From assembly GCA_012735315.1 (NCBI GenBank), contig JAAYHS010000144.1, forward strand, positions 1-64,000: a stretch of DNA of 64,000 bases. The letters are read 5' to 3'. Below the pieces are notes generated by a model. It was not told the DNA's origin, did no database searches, and was given only the letters and a program-made list of their open reading frames with translations. Both the position numbers and the translations under genes were made by a program. Source of the stretch: Bacillota bacterium (GTDB lineage Bacteria > Bacillota > UBA4882 > UBA8346). Below, one piece after another: positions 17,431 to 31,092 of this stretch (position 1 is the first letter of the stretch; each line of letters begins with the position of its first letter).

Positions 17431-18336
17431 TCATCCCCACCAAATACCGATCCCAATCAATAAACCGGTAATACCATGCAGACCAATATTCCCCGCCAAT
17501 ACCGGGATCAACTCCTTGACCCTTCCGTTATAACGCCGGCTCCTGATCCCGATCCAAACCGCCAACGGAATGGTGCTATAAGCGAAGAGGACCCGTTCCG
17601 GGAAAATACCCCCCCATACTCCGGTTAGAACCGTTGTATAAGCGGCGGTGATGATCGCCAGATAAATCCAGACCGTTGACCGCTCATCCCCCGCCCTTAC
17701 GGTCCAGTTTATTTTGCCGGAATCGCGATCAGCCTGATAATCGGGGATCTGATTCAAGACTAAGACCCCCATAATCAAGAACCCCACCGGAACCCCGGCC
17801 CAAAACCCTTCCCAAGTAAGAAAACCGGTTTGTAAAAGATAACTTCCGAGGACCGCCAATGGTCCGAAAGCGACCCCCACAACCAATTCTCCCCAACCTC
17901 TGCCCATCCCGTAGGTCCAGGACGCGCTATAAGCAACCCCCAGCATCAGTCCGGTCAGACTAAGGATTAAAATTGCCGGCTGACTGCGGATCAGCGAAAG
18001 CGCTAAAGCAGTAATAACGCTCATCACATAACAGCATATCGCCGCTTTCAAACAAACTTCTTTTCGTAAAAGGCCCTTTTGAATACAGCGGCTGCCTCCG
18101 TTAAAGAGCGAATAATTTTGATTGATCGAATCGCTCCCTTCCGCGTCGCAATAGTCGTTTAATAAATTGGCCCCGGCATGTTCGCCGACCACGATCATCA
18201 AGGCATAAATGAAGGCATCAAGGCTAAAAAAACCTTGATGCTTCGCTAAAGCGGTTCCCACCAACACCGGAATGATTGAGGCCGTAAAAAAAGGCGCCCG
18301 TGTTGCTTTTATCCAAAATTTAATTTTTTCGATCAT
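17431..18336 (-). CDS. UbiA-family prenyltransferase (MenA-like)
   Basis: An integral membrane enzyme of about 301 residues with eight or nine predicted helices. The two Mg-diphosphate motifs are NDYCDAEGSD (about residue 60) and DYQADRDSGKINW (about 190), as in 1,4-dihydroxy-2-naphthoate polyprenyltransferases. A menaquinone role is plausible but no other men genes lie here. ATG at 18336 is chosen for the AGAGG site eight bases upstream; an earlier TTG is possible. It lies 47 bases after the TM1266-like gene. Confidence 0.85.
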   Translation of the reverse strand: MIEKIKFWIKATRAPFFTASIIPVLVGTALAKHQGFFSLDAFIYALMIVVGEHAGANLLNDYCDAEGSDSINQNYSLFNGGSRCIQKGLLRKEVCLKAAICCYVMSVITALALSLIRSQPAILILSLTGLMLGVAYSASWTYGMGRGWGELVVGVAFGPLAVLGSYLLQTGFLTWEGFWAGVPVGFLIMGVLVLNQIPDYQADRDSGKINWTVRAGDERSTVWIYLAIITAAYTTVLTGVWGGIFPERVLFAYSTIPLAVWIGIRSRRYNGRVKELIPVLAGNIGLHGITGLLIGIGIWWG

Positions 18337-18383
18337 CGTATTAACCTCTATCAATTAAAATGTCCGCATTATTTGAGTAATCT

Positions 18384-18632
18384 TTATTGGGGAAAAGTTA
18401 ACGTCTGTACCGCCAATCCGGGGATCGCTTCCAATTCCCGCTGAAATCTCCGCACTTGCCCGACTTCGCTTTCCATAACCAAAGTAATCAATCCTTTTTC
18501 CCGATCCGGACTGGATATCCCCATGCGGCTGAGAATGTCGCCGCCGTACTTGGTTATAATCGCCTGCATTTCCGGAGCCCGCTCGGCGCGATCTTCGACT
18601 AAAATTCCCACTATCGTTAATGGATTAGCCAC
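18384..18632 (-). CDS. TM1266-type iron-only hydrogenase system regulator
   Basis: A small ACT-like/ferredoxin-fold protein of about 82 residues, recognised by TIVGILVEDR, VQAII-type helix with KYGGDILSRMGI, and a C-terminal PGLAVQTLTF. Homologues lie near hydrogenase maturation genes and are named putative regulators; the mechanism is unproven. Here it sits alone in front of a prenyltransferase. The GTG at 18632 has AGGGGG seven bases upstream; a TTG two codons earlier is too close to that site. Confidence 0.78.
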   Translation of the reverse strand: MANPLTIVGILVEDRAERAPEMQAIITKYGGDILSRMGISSPDREKGLITLVMESEVGQVRRFQRELEAIPGLAVQTLTFPQ

Positions 18633-18762
18633 TTTCAATCCCCCTACGGTATTTTAACCGATTTTTTGAAAGTAATCCGGCGAACAAGCAAGATCATATT
18701 AATAATTTGAAGGTTAATTTTAATATAACAATGCCCTCGGCGGGTAAATTTCTAAAAACCAT

Positions 18763-18790
18763 TTGACATCTTTGGGAAGTGGTTTATAAT
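18763..18790 (+). promoter_or_regulatory. consensus sigma-A promoter
   Basis: TTGACA (18763-18768), 16-base spacer, TATAAT (18785-18790). It drives the secreted beta-propeller gene, whose ATG is 35 bases downstream. Confidence 0.88.
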
Positions 18791-18824
18791 TAAACTCAAA
18801 CAAGCAATATTTCAAGGGAGAACG

Positions 18825-19994
18825 ATGATTATGCCGCTAAAAAATAACTTAAAGCGCGTCTGCCTTTCATTATTGTTATTATTGATTTCCATTTTGCCGA
18901 TTTTTCAAACCCAAGCCGCAACAACGGAAGAGGCTGCCAAACCTCCTTTAAAACTCATTAAATTTGAAACAATCAATAAAACCAGTTGGGGAGTTAAAGC
19001 AATTTTAGCCAACGCCGACGGTTCGCGCTTTTATACCGCCAATCTTGAAGGAATGACCGTTTACGAGTACGATCGGGCCACGAAGAAAATCCTTCGCAAA
19101 TTAGCCTTTATTCCTACTCCCGGCAAAGGGTTTAATTACGACAAAAATGTTTGGTTCGATTCTTATCAGGAAAAACCGGTGGAAGCTTTGTTGACTCATC
19201 AAGGCCGGTTCTTATGGTTGTCGCTGCATAACGCCGGCGGTGTGGTTGTCTGGGATTTGACCGGAGCCGAAACTTTCGTTGAAGGCCGGCCGTTTAAAGA
19301 AGCCTGGCTATATGAAACTCCGGACGGCTCTTCCAAGCGTAAAATTCGTTTGTTATGGATTAAAACCAATACCACTCCCAAAGTGATCGCCGCCACTCCC
19401 GATGAAAAGTATTTATTCGTATCAAATTGGCATTCCAATTCCGTCAGTGTAATTAATATCGATTCCCCCTTCCCCAAGGATTGGAATAAAATCAAAGAAC
19501 TCGGACCAAGCCCGATCCCTCGTGGAATGGTTGCGTCCGCTGATTCGAAGTTATTGTATTTGGGCCAAATGGGGAGCGACTATATCAGTGTAATCGACAT
19601 GGAGAGCTTCAAAAGAATTCGCACGATTAACGTTGGAGTCAACCCCAGACATTTGATTAGGTTCGACAACTATATCTACTGTTCGTTAAATCTCGGCGCC
19701 AAACTGGTTAAGATCGATACTACGACTGAGAAGGTCCTGCAAAAGGCGGATACCGGCCGGTCACCCCGGACAATCAGCATTACTAAAGATGGAAAGTATA
19801 TTTTCGTAACTTGTTATAACGCGGATCAACTTCAGGTCTTTGACGCCGATTCGCTGAAATTAATCGGTTCCTGGGAATCAAAGGGCCGTCCGGTGGCGGC
19901 CGAAGTATACCAAGAAGGAGATTTAATCGAGGTTTGGGTGGGAAACCACACCGCGGGAACGGTTAACGTCTTCACCTTTAAAGCAAACGATTAA
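18825..19994 (+). CDS. secreted YVTN-type beta-propeller protein
   Basis: A 389-residue exported protein. A signal peptide (hydrophobic core LSLLLLLISILPIF) is likely cut after QTQAA. The mature part has propeller blades with motifs such as YLFVSNWHSNSVSVINID, LLYLGQMGSDYISVIDMES, YIYCSLNLGAKLVKID and YIFVTCYNADQLQVFDADS. Such repeats typically serve as binding platforms; ligand unknown. It stands alone on the plus strand with its own strong promoter and a terminator after it. AGGGAG lies before the ATG. Confidence 0.88.
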   Translation: MIMPLKNNLKRVCLSLLLLLISILPIFQTQAATTEEAAKPPLKLIKFETINKTSWGVKAILANADGSRFYTANLEGMTVYEYDRATKKILRKLAFIPTPGKGFNYDKNVWFDSYQEKPVEALLTHQGRFLWLSLHNAGGVVVWDLTGAETFVEGRPFKEAWLYETPDGSSKRKIRLLWIKTNTTPKVIAATPDEKYLFVSNWHSNSVSVINIDSPFPKDWNKIKELGPSPIPRGMVASADSKLLYLGQMGSDYISVIDMESFKRIRTINVGVNPRHLIRFDNYIYCSLNLGAKLVKIDTTTEKVLQKADTGRSPRTISITKDGKYIFVTCYNADQLQVFDADSLKLIGSWESKGRPVAAEVYQEGDLIEVWVGNHTAGTVNVFTFKAND

Positions 19995-20008
19995 AATTAT
20001 AATCCAAA

Positions 20009-20035
20009 GGGCTGTCCCCTTTAAGGCGACAGCCC
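20009..20035 (+). terminator. hairpin after the beta-propeller gene
   Basis: GGGCTGTC and GACAGCCC pair around an 11-base loop, followed by GGTTTAGTTTATT. The T-run is imperfect. Confidence 0.6.
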
Positions 20036-20103
20036 GGTTTAGTTTATTAAACAATGTTCCGATTGCCCGTATTAACTTTACGCCGAACTTTATAATAAGC
20101 GCA

Positions 20104-21435
<1,332 letters not shown>

Positions 21436-21508
21436 TTAAACGTTAAAAAACAATTCAAGCATATCCTTTCCAGTTAATAAAACGTTTAAATTTCACAATA
21501 GAAGAATT

Positions 21509-21536
21509 TTGTTTTCCAAACATTATGTGGTATAAT
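21509..21536 (+). promoter_or_regulatory. possible sigma-A promoter with extended -10
   Basis: TTGTTT (21509-21514), 16-base spacer, TGG-TATAAT (21531-21536). It would drive the 61-residue protein with a leader of about 160 bases in which I recognise no known element. Confidence 0.5.
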
Positions 21537-21700
21537 AAAATAACCTCTTCCAATTCACGGTCCCGATTAACGGCCGTTGTCATGTGTCATCATCCGTATC
21601 GTTCGGCGCGACTAAGATAAGATCAGTCTCATGCTTATTAATTATTTAAATAATGCCGAATACAGTATCAGAAGCGTTTCATTTTTTACGGAGGTATCTC

Positions 21701-21886
21701 ATGTCCGATTCTCAGATCGCCAAAATCATTATGGCGCTTAATAATTTAAGCGGAGCCCGCGCCCTTCTCAACGACGCCGTCAAAGAAGGCGGCGACATCG
21801 CCGCTACCCTGTCCCCGCTCTTGGAAATGATTAAGAGTTGCGAGGATGAGTTGCGGATTATCCAACATCAAAAAGGAAATTCTTAA
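21701..21886 (+). CDS. small helical protein of unknown function
   Basis: A 61-residue soluble protein (MSDSQIAKIIMALNNLSG...). It appears to be two amphipathic helices split at KEGGD. The ATG at 21701 has GGAGG seven bases upstream, better than an in-frame ATG 48 bases earlier. I do not recognise the family. It stands between divergent serS and convergent amidohydrolase genes with a possible promoter of its own. Confidence 0.65.
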   Translation: MSDSQIAKIIMALNNLSGARALLNDAVKEGGDIAATLSPLLEMIKSCEDELRIIQHQKGNS

Positions 21887-21906
21887 TTTTTTGGCCCAAA
21901 AGCCGA

Positions 21907-23118
21907 TCATTCCCGGCAATAATGCGGCGGAATCACGGGATCTTCCCGGCGATAAGCAAGTAAACCATTGACATAAGTCCGTTCACATACCGTAAAAGTG
22001 CAAAACGGATGACCGGAAAAGATGGCGATATCGGCATCCTTGCCCGGCTCCAGACTTCCGATTCGATCCGCCGCGCCGACGATCATGGCTGCGTTAATGG
22101 TAATCGCCCGCATCGCTTCATTTTCATCCATACCTTCCCGGACCGCTACTCCCGCCTGAAGCGGAAGCCATTTTGTTTCCGAAGCCGCATCCGCCTGAAG
22201 CGCCACTTTAACTCCGGACTTACTTAGAATTCCGGGATTTTTAAGCGATAATTGGCTGAGTTCCATTTTTTCACGTCCCATTAATAACGGCCCGACTGTA
22301 GCCTTGACATGTTTCGCTCCCAGGATATCCGCGATTTTATAACCTTCGGTGCAATGTTCGATCACATAATCCAAGTCAAACTCTTCGGCGATCCTGACGG
22401 CGGTTAAGATATCATCTTTCCGGTGACAATGAATTCGAGCCTTAATCTCTCTATTTAAAACCCTTACTAAAGCCTCAAGCCTTAAATCGCGTTCCGGGTA
22501 CTTGGGCGGCTTGCCTTCTTGTTCGGCCTCGATAAGAGCTCTGTCAAACTTGTCCCGATAATTCAAGGCCGCTACCAAGGCTTCGCGGAGCAGCGCCGCA
22601 TTCCCCATTCGCGTAGCGGGAGATTGCTTTTTGCCCTCCCCATAAACCCGTTTCGGGTTTTCGCCAAGCGCCATTTTCATACCTTCCGTCCCGGGGACGA
22701 TCATCTCTTCCGGAGTCCGACCGAAAGTCTTAACCAAAACTCCGATCCCGCCAATGACATTGGCGCTCCCCGGACCGGTGTAAACTGCGGTTATCCCGGC
22801 GGCTAAAACATCCAAAAAAGCCGGATCATCCGGATTGATGGCGTCTATTGCCCGTAATTGGGCGGTATTCGGCGCGGTCATCTCATTTAAGTCCAAATTG
22901 GAGCCGACTGAAGGTTCCCCATATAATGACAAATGACTGTGAGCATCGATCAGTCCCGGTAAAACCCATTTACCGCCGGCGTCGACGATTTCCGCGTCGT
23001 CCGGAATAAGAAGCCCTTTACCGACAGCCTTGATGGTTCGCCCCTCAATTAGCACCGTTCCGTTTTCAATTATATCACCGGTAACGGGAACTACTTTGCC
23101 GTTGATAATCGCAATCAT
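21907..23118 (-). CDS. amidohydrolase (imidazolonepropionase-like)
   Basis: A 403-residue cytoplasmic metal-dependent hydrolase. The N-terminal beta-sandwich is followed by the metal motif PGLIDAHSHLSLYG, a barrel with ARIHCHRKDDI (metal histidines), YVIEHCTEGYKI, and KVALQADAASET near the expected catalytic aspartate; the C-terminus has IGSLEPGKDADIAIFSGHPF. This pattern fits imidazolonepropionase-related amidohydrolases but no histidine-degradation genes are near, and the substrate is unknown. GGAGAG lies five bases before the ATG. Confidence 0.85.
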   Translation of the reverse strand: MIAIINGKVVPVTGDIIENGTVLIEGRTIKAVGKGLLIPDDAEIVDAGGKWVLPGLIDAHSHLSLYGEPSVGSNLDLNEMTAPNTAQLRAIDAINPDDPAFLDVLAAGITAVYTGPGSANVIGGIGVLVKTFGRTPEEMIVPGTEGMKMALGENPKRVYGEGKKQSPATRMGNAALLREALVAALNYRDKFDRALIEAEQEGKPPKYPERDLRLEALVRVLNREIKARIHCHRKDDILTAVRIAEEFDLDYVIEHCTEGYKIADILGAKHVKATVGPLLMGREKMELSQLSLKNPGILSKSGVKVALQADAASETKWLPLQAGVAVREGMDENEAMRAITINAAMIVGAADRIGSLEPGKDADIAIFSGHPFCTFTVCERTYVNGLLAYRREDPVIPPHYCRE

Positions 23119-23233
23119 CGGTACTCTCCTGAATAATCAAATGTTCATACTTAAAATAAAAAATTATGAACTCTTTAAAGCCATTCCAAACTCGACTTGC
23201 CGCTTTAAAACCGCGGACTTCGGTTATTATCGC

Positions 23234-25312
23234 CTAATATTTAGTGAGCAACTCCGTACCCGGATAATAATAGGCTAAAATTTCCGGGGCCGTCGCCCCG
23301 TCCAAGGCCATTCCCGCCGCCCCGCTTTGCGACATACCGACGCCGTGACCCCACCCGCCTCCGTTGAAAATAAAGGATTCCGGGTATCCATCCCGGCCCA
23401 GTTTGGGTTGGACCACAAACAAGGTGCTGCGCAACCCGCCCAACCGGTAAGTCATGTCGCTGCCGCTAAGGATATGGGAGCCGGAAGTTCCCCTAATCAT
23501 AACCCGTTTGACCCGCCCGCTGATCCCCCGTTCCATGGGGATTATCGCTTTGATTCTCCCGATTTTAGCCCGAATCCGGGACTCCAGTTGTTCGCGGGTG
23601 ATCCAAACCGTCCAACGGTAAGCGCTTCTAACGAAATAACCTTCTCTAAATGCGCTGCATTCCGGCTGACTGGTCAACCAGGCGGTCAATTCGTCCGGAG
23701 TTAACGGCTGCTCGCGCACAGATAGGGGTTTTTCCGGTAAAGCCCTCAAGTAAGGGCGGTCCGTTCCCCAGACATAAGCGCCGGTCTCGGAGTATCCGCC
23801 GCTGTTATCGTGATAAAAAGTGCCGGCCGGTTTGCCGTCATAGGTAAGAATCATTCCTCTGGTTGAGTTTACCGCCGCGATCACCGATTCGGTTTCTTGA
23901 GCGACTCCGTTATATACTTGGGAAGTGGGAGTCGCCGACAAATCAAATCCCTGAATCTTATACTTTCCTAAATTGGCTAAGGCATAAGTACGGGCGGCGA
24001 TTGCCTGGGCTTCCAGTACCGCCGGCGGCCAAGAGGCGGGAATCTCCGCAGGAACCACTCCATAGAGATATTCTTCCAGATTAACCCGGTTAACTACGGT
24101 GATTCCGACTGCTTTGGGTATCGCTTCGATTATGCCTCGATAAATACGGAGTTTATCTTTGTCCCAATATGACCCGTTTCCGAACCTGGCGTCAAAGATC
24201 AACGAAGTGGCGCCGGGGTCATCGTAAGAAAGGCTAATCTCTTGCCGGGCGGTTAATAATAATTTACCTTCGCCGTTATAAACCTCGACTCCTTTCGCAG
24301 CACGCGCAAATAACAAAATTTCTCCCGCTTCTCCCGTTAATTGGGTCCCTCCCTTAACCGACAACCGGTACTGTCCCCCGGTTTTTACGCGGTAGCGTTG
24401 AATCTTAGAAATTAGACCGATCCTAATTTCGGGAATCGTTTCCCGGTTCTCGGCCGGCGCCACCAGCGGAGGCGTTATTTCCGCTATTTGAACCGGATTT
24501 TGAGTCGATTCCGGCTTAGTTTCGAAATCAGTTTCAGCAACCCCTTGAAAATCAAAGTTCGCCGGGTATTTCCAAGGCTCGGTGGAACCGGCTTTTAGTA
24601 ATAAGCTATATGAGGTTTTATGTTTCTGATTTCCGAAGTAATTTTTAGCGAGGGGAAAATAGCTTCGTCCCAAATTGGGTTCTTGAGAAAGGGCCTGTTG
24701 GAAGCGGGCGAAGGCATCTTTTAAATTATCACATTTCTGCTCCAACAGCCCTAAAGCATAATAAGCCATGGGATTATAAGGTTGCAACCGAACTGATTCC
24801 GTCAAGGCTTCCCGCGCCGCTTCCGTTTTTCCTAAGTCGGTCAGAGCCAAACCGTACCAATAATGAATCTGGGGGTCGCTCTCATCCGGGTAATAGTATT
24901 TTACCGCCATCCCCGGTTGACCCGCCAGATAGGCTGTTTCCACTATAACCGAACGATACCTGAGATTAGACGGGTCTTTGTTAACGAGATATTCAAGATG
25001 GGTTAGGGCTTCCCGGTGCCTCCCGGTTACTTTTAACAGACACGCCAAATTAAGCCGCGCCTGGTCATGATTGGGATCGGCCGCTACCATCTTGCCTAGC
25101 TTCACTAAGGCCTCGGTAAACCGCCCCCGGTAATATAGTTCGGTAATTTGAAGCAATGAGTCGGCGGCGTTACTACTGCCATATATATCGGAAAAACTTC
25201 CGGATAAAGTTGCCAGCAATAAAAACAACCACAATAATCCCTTTAAAAAACGGCCGTGTTTTTGCGACTTAAAAGAAACCGGCCCCTTTAACCTGCTTTC
25301 AGTCCCAAACAT
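23234..25312 (-). CDS. TPR-SpoIID/LytB domain protein
   Basis: A 692-residue exported or membrane-anchored protein. An N-terminal hydrophobic segment (LLWLFLLLATLSG) is followed by about five TPR-like repeats (to about residue 225), a linker, then the SpoIID/LytB domain with EEYLYGVVPAEIP (catalytic glutamate of SpoIID), QAIAARTYAL, YHDNSGGYSETGAYVWG and NGGGWGHGVGMSQSGAAGMA. SpoIID is a lytic transglycosylase needed for engulfment. Because of the TPR half it may be a paralogue with another role. Start at 25312 is set by AAAGGAGAT upstream. Confidence 0.88.
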   Translation of the reverse strand: MFGTESRLKGPVSFKSQKHGRFLKGLLWLFLLLATLSGSFSDIYGSSNAADSLLQITELYYRGRFTEALVKLGKMVAADPNHDQARLNLACLLKVTGRHREALTHLEYLVNKDPSNLRYRSVIVETAYLAGQPGMAVKYYYPDESDPQIHYWYGLALTDLGKTEAAREALTESVRLQPYNPMAYYALGLLEQKCDNLKDAFARFQQALSQEPNLGRSYFPLAKNYFGNQKHKTSYSLLLKAGSTEPWKYPANFDFQGVAETDFETKPESTQNPVQIAEITPPLVAPAENRETIPEIRIGLISKIQRYRVKTGGQYRLSVKGGTQLTGEAGEILLFARAAKGVEVYNGEGKLLLTARQEISLSYDDPGATSLIFDARFGNGSYWDKDKLRIYRGIIEAIPKAVGITVVNRVNLEEYLYGVVPAEIPASWPPAVLEAQAIAARTYALANLGKYKIQGFDLSATPTSQVYNGVAQETESVIAAVNSTRGMILTYDGKPAGTFYHDNSGGYSETGAYVWGTDRPYLRALPEKPLSVREQPLTPDELTAWLTSQPECSAFREGYFVRSAYRWTVWITREQLESRIRAKIGRIKAIIPMERGISGRVKRVMIRGTSGSHILSGSDMTYRLGGLRSTLFVVQPKLGRDGYPESFIFNGGGWGHGVGMSQSGAAGMALDGATAPEILAYYYPGTELLTKY

Positions 25313-25407
25313 CCTCGATCTCCTTTGAAAAAGCATTGCCTCAAAGAACAATATAAATATCGGGTTCTCCGAAGTCGAACTTTATAAAATTCGACTGTAA
25401 ATGGAGT

Positions 25408-25439
25408 AAAAAAGAGACGGATCAAATAATCCGCCTCTT
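25408..25439 (-). terminator. terminator of nifJ
   Basis: On the minus strand AAGAGGCGGAT-TATTTG-ATCCGTCTCTT is followed by TTTT, 27 bases after the nifJ stop. Confidence 0.85.
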
Positions 25440-25465
25440 GAATAGGATTCAGCCGTTCAAAACCG

Positions 25466-28990
<3,525 letters not shown>

Positions 28991-29190
28991 TTAAATCCTC
29001 CTTAATCTATAAAAATAAATCGAAAAATCCGAATCTACTTCGTCGAGGCTGCTTAATATCGCGAAAAATTTCACAATTTCTCCCGAAGCCGACCAAGTAG
29101 AATAAGGTAATTGGTATTAGTTGAAATAATTTTAATCTAATTACCCTTCTTATAATATCGCATTTTTATCATCATTGAAAGCCCTTTTAC

Positions 29191-29216
29191 AAAAAAATAA
29201 CACGCTCTGAAGCGTG
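29191..29216 (-). terminator. terminator of pdxST
   Basis: On the minus strand CACGCT-TCAG-AGCGTG is followed by TTATTTTTTT, about 60 bases after the pdxT stop. Confidence 0.85.
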
Positions 29217-29277
29217 GATATCGGATTTTTTAAACGATTCGAATGATTTTCTCGTTTATTTCAATTTATTGAATCAT

Positions 29278-29844
29278 TTAGCGACACATTTCAATAAAAT
29301 AACGGTGGATTCGCAAATCAGGGGTTAATTCGGGATGAAAAGCCGCCGCCAGCAGATTGTCCTGCCTGACCATGATGATCTTCCCTTCCAATTCGGCCAT
29401 CACCGTTACCTTCTCCTTTGCCTTGCCGATATAGGGCGCCCGAATAAAAACCGCATGAAACTTTTCCGGACCCAGTTCGGCGATGTCCAGATCCGCTTCG
29501 AAACTTGCGATCTGTCTCCCGAAAGCATTCCGCTCCGCCACAATATCCATCAACCCCAAACGAGGTTGATCGTTGCCGCTGATTTCTTTAGCCAACAAAA
29601 TCAATCCGGCGCAAGTGCCGAAGATCGGGAAGCCCTTGCCTCCCATCTCCCGCAACGGTTCCAGCATGCCGTGTTTTACCAATAGTTTTCCGACAGTGGT
29701 ACTCTCACCTCCGGGGATGATCAAGCCTTCAATCTCGCCCAATTGTTCCCGGTATTTGACCTCAACCGGCTCTACGCCGCAAGCTTTCAAGGAATTACAA
29801 TGTTCCCGAACCGCCCCCTGCAGGGCTAAAACACCGATCTTCAT
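29278..29844 (-). CDS. pdxT: pyridoxal 5'-phosphate synthase glutaminase subunit
   Basis: Releases ammonia from glutamine and feeds it to PdxS for pyridoxal 5'-phosphate synthesis. MKIGVLALQGAVREH, LIIPGGESTTVGKL, FGTCAGLILLA (nucleophile cysteine) and AAFHPELTPD (catalytic histidine and glutamate) are all intact. ATG at 29844 is preferred because it matches the family start; a GTG lies two codons earlier. It follows pdxS with about 107 bases between, which hold a short repeat. Confidence 0.96.
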   Translation of the reverse strand: MKIGVLALQGAVREHCNSLKACGVEPVEVKYREQLGEIEGLIIPGGESTTVGKLLVKHGMLEPLREMGGKGFPIFGTCAGLILLAKEISGNDQPRLGLMDIVAERNAFGRQIASFEADLDIAELGPEKFHAVFIRAPYIGKAKEKVTVMAELEGKIIMVRQDNLLAAAFHPELTPDLRIHRYFIEMCR

Positions 29845-29908
29845 GTCCACCTTCTTATACGAGTCAAGGGCGAATGCCGTTCGCCCTTCGATTATTACCT
29901 CACATACC

Positions 29909-29950
29909 GACTGTCAATGATCACTGTCTACTGTTCACTGTCCACTGAAC
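29909..29950. repeat. degenerate heptamer repeat (ACTGTNN)
   Basis: CACTGTC/TACTGTT/CACTGTC-like units repeat with a 7-base period between pdxS and pdxT. Five or six units are visible. Confidence 0.7.
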
Positions 29951-29951
29951 T

Positions 29952-30833
29952 TTACCATCCCCGTCCGGCGATCTTTTCCTCCGGCTTCATGCCGCCGACA
30001 TTGATGCCGCGCATCGCGGTCCCGATTCCTTTCGAGACTTCGGCCAACAATTTGGCGTCCCGATAGTGAGCGGTGGCCTCAACAATCGCCTTGGCCCGTT
30101 TCGCCGGGTTATCCGATTTGAAGATGCCGGAACCGACAAAAATCCCGTCACAGCCCAATTGCATCATTAACGAGGCGTCGGCGGGGGTGGCGATTCCTCC
30201 GGCGGCAAAGTTGACCACCGGCAACCTCCCCAATTGCTTGACCTCCAACACCAATTCATAAGGAGCTCCCAGCTCTTTAGCGATGGTCATTAACTCTTCA
30301 TCCGAAGCATTTACTACTCTCCGGATATCCTCGTTGACCGTCCTGATATGCCGGACCGCTTCCACCACATCTCCGGTCCCGGCTTCGCCTTTGGTCCGGA
30401 TCATGGCCGCTCCTTCCCCGATACGGCGTAAAGCCTCTCCCAGGTTGCGTGCGCCGCAGACGAAAGGAACTTTAAAAAGATGTTTATTGATATGATAAGC
30501 CTCATCGGCAGGGGTCAAGACTTCGCTTTCATCGATAAAGTCGATTTCCAAGGCCTCTAAAATTTGCGCTTCCGCAAAATGCCCGATCCGCGCCTTGGCC
30601 ATCACCGGAATAGTCACTGCTTCCATTATTTTAATGATAACTTCCGGGTCGGACATTCGCGCCACGCCGCCCTCGGCCCGAATATCGGCCGGAACCCGTT
30701 CCAGGGCCATCACCGCTACCGCCCCGGCTTCTTCGGCTATTTTCGCTTGTTCGGGGGTGGTCACATCCATGATAACCCCGCCTTTAAGCATCTCGGCAAG
30801 CCCTCGTTTCACTTTGACTGTTCCAGTTTCCAT
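29952..30833 (-). CDS. pdxS: pyridoxal 5'-phosphate synthase subunit PdxS
   Basis: Makes pyridoxal 5'-phosphate from ribose 5-phosphate, glyceraldehyde 3-phosphate and ammonia. The 293 residues are a TIM barrel with [52 protein letters not shown], and [26 protein letters not shown] lies ten bases upstream of ATG 30833; a TTG two codons earlier is also possible. It forms an operon with pdxT. Confidence 0.97.
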   Translation of the reverse strand: METGTVKVKRGLAEMLKGGVIMDVTTPEQAKIAEEAGAVAVMALERVPADIRAEGGVARMSDPEVIIKIMEAVTIPVMAKARIGHFAEAQILEALEIDFIDESEVLTPADEAYHINKHLFKVPFVCGARNLGEALRRIGEGAAMIRTKGEAGTGDVVEAVRHIRTVNEDIRRVVNASDEELMTIAKELGAPYELVLEVKQLGRLPVVNFAAGGIATPADASLMMQLGCDGIFVGSGIFKSDNPAKRAKAIVEATAHYRDAKLLAEVSKGIGTAMRGINVGGMKPEEKIAGRGW

Positions 30834-31011
30834 GATCAAAAATCCTCCGGTCCTTTCTTTTGAACCTAATTTTATCGCAACTGATCATCAGGCGCAATAG
30901 AATCTATTAAGAAGATCAGAAATTTAATAAACCAAGGTGAATCGATAAAATGCTTATGAAAGACAGCCGCCTGTCACCGGGCCAAGTTAAAGTATGAAAA
31001 TTAATTTTTAA

Positions 31012-31076
31012 CTCCGTGTCTCTGCGCCTCTGTGGCAATATTATTTTTAATTGGCCACAGACACGGAGGCACGGAG
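31012..31076. repeat. inverted pair of CTCCGTGTCT-type repeats
   Basis: Left arm 31012-31036 reads CTCCGTGTCTCTGCGCCTCT...; right arm 31053-31076 is a near reverse complement (CACAGACACGGAGGCACGG). The space between is AT-rich. The arms are built from degenerate 7-10-base units, as in a repeat type seen in many bacterial genomes. Confidence 0.75.
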
Positions 31077-31092
31077 AAATCCTTTTCCAAGT

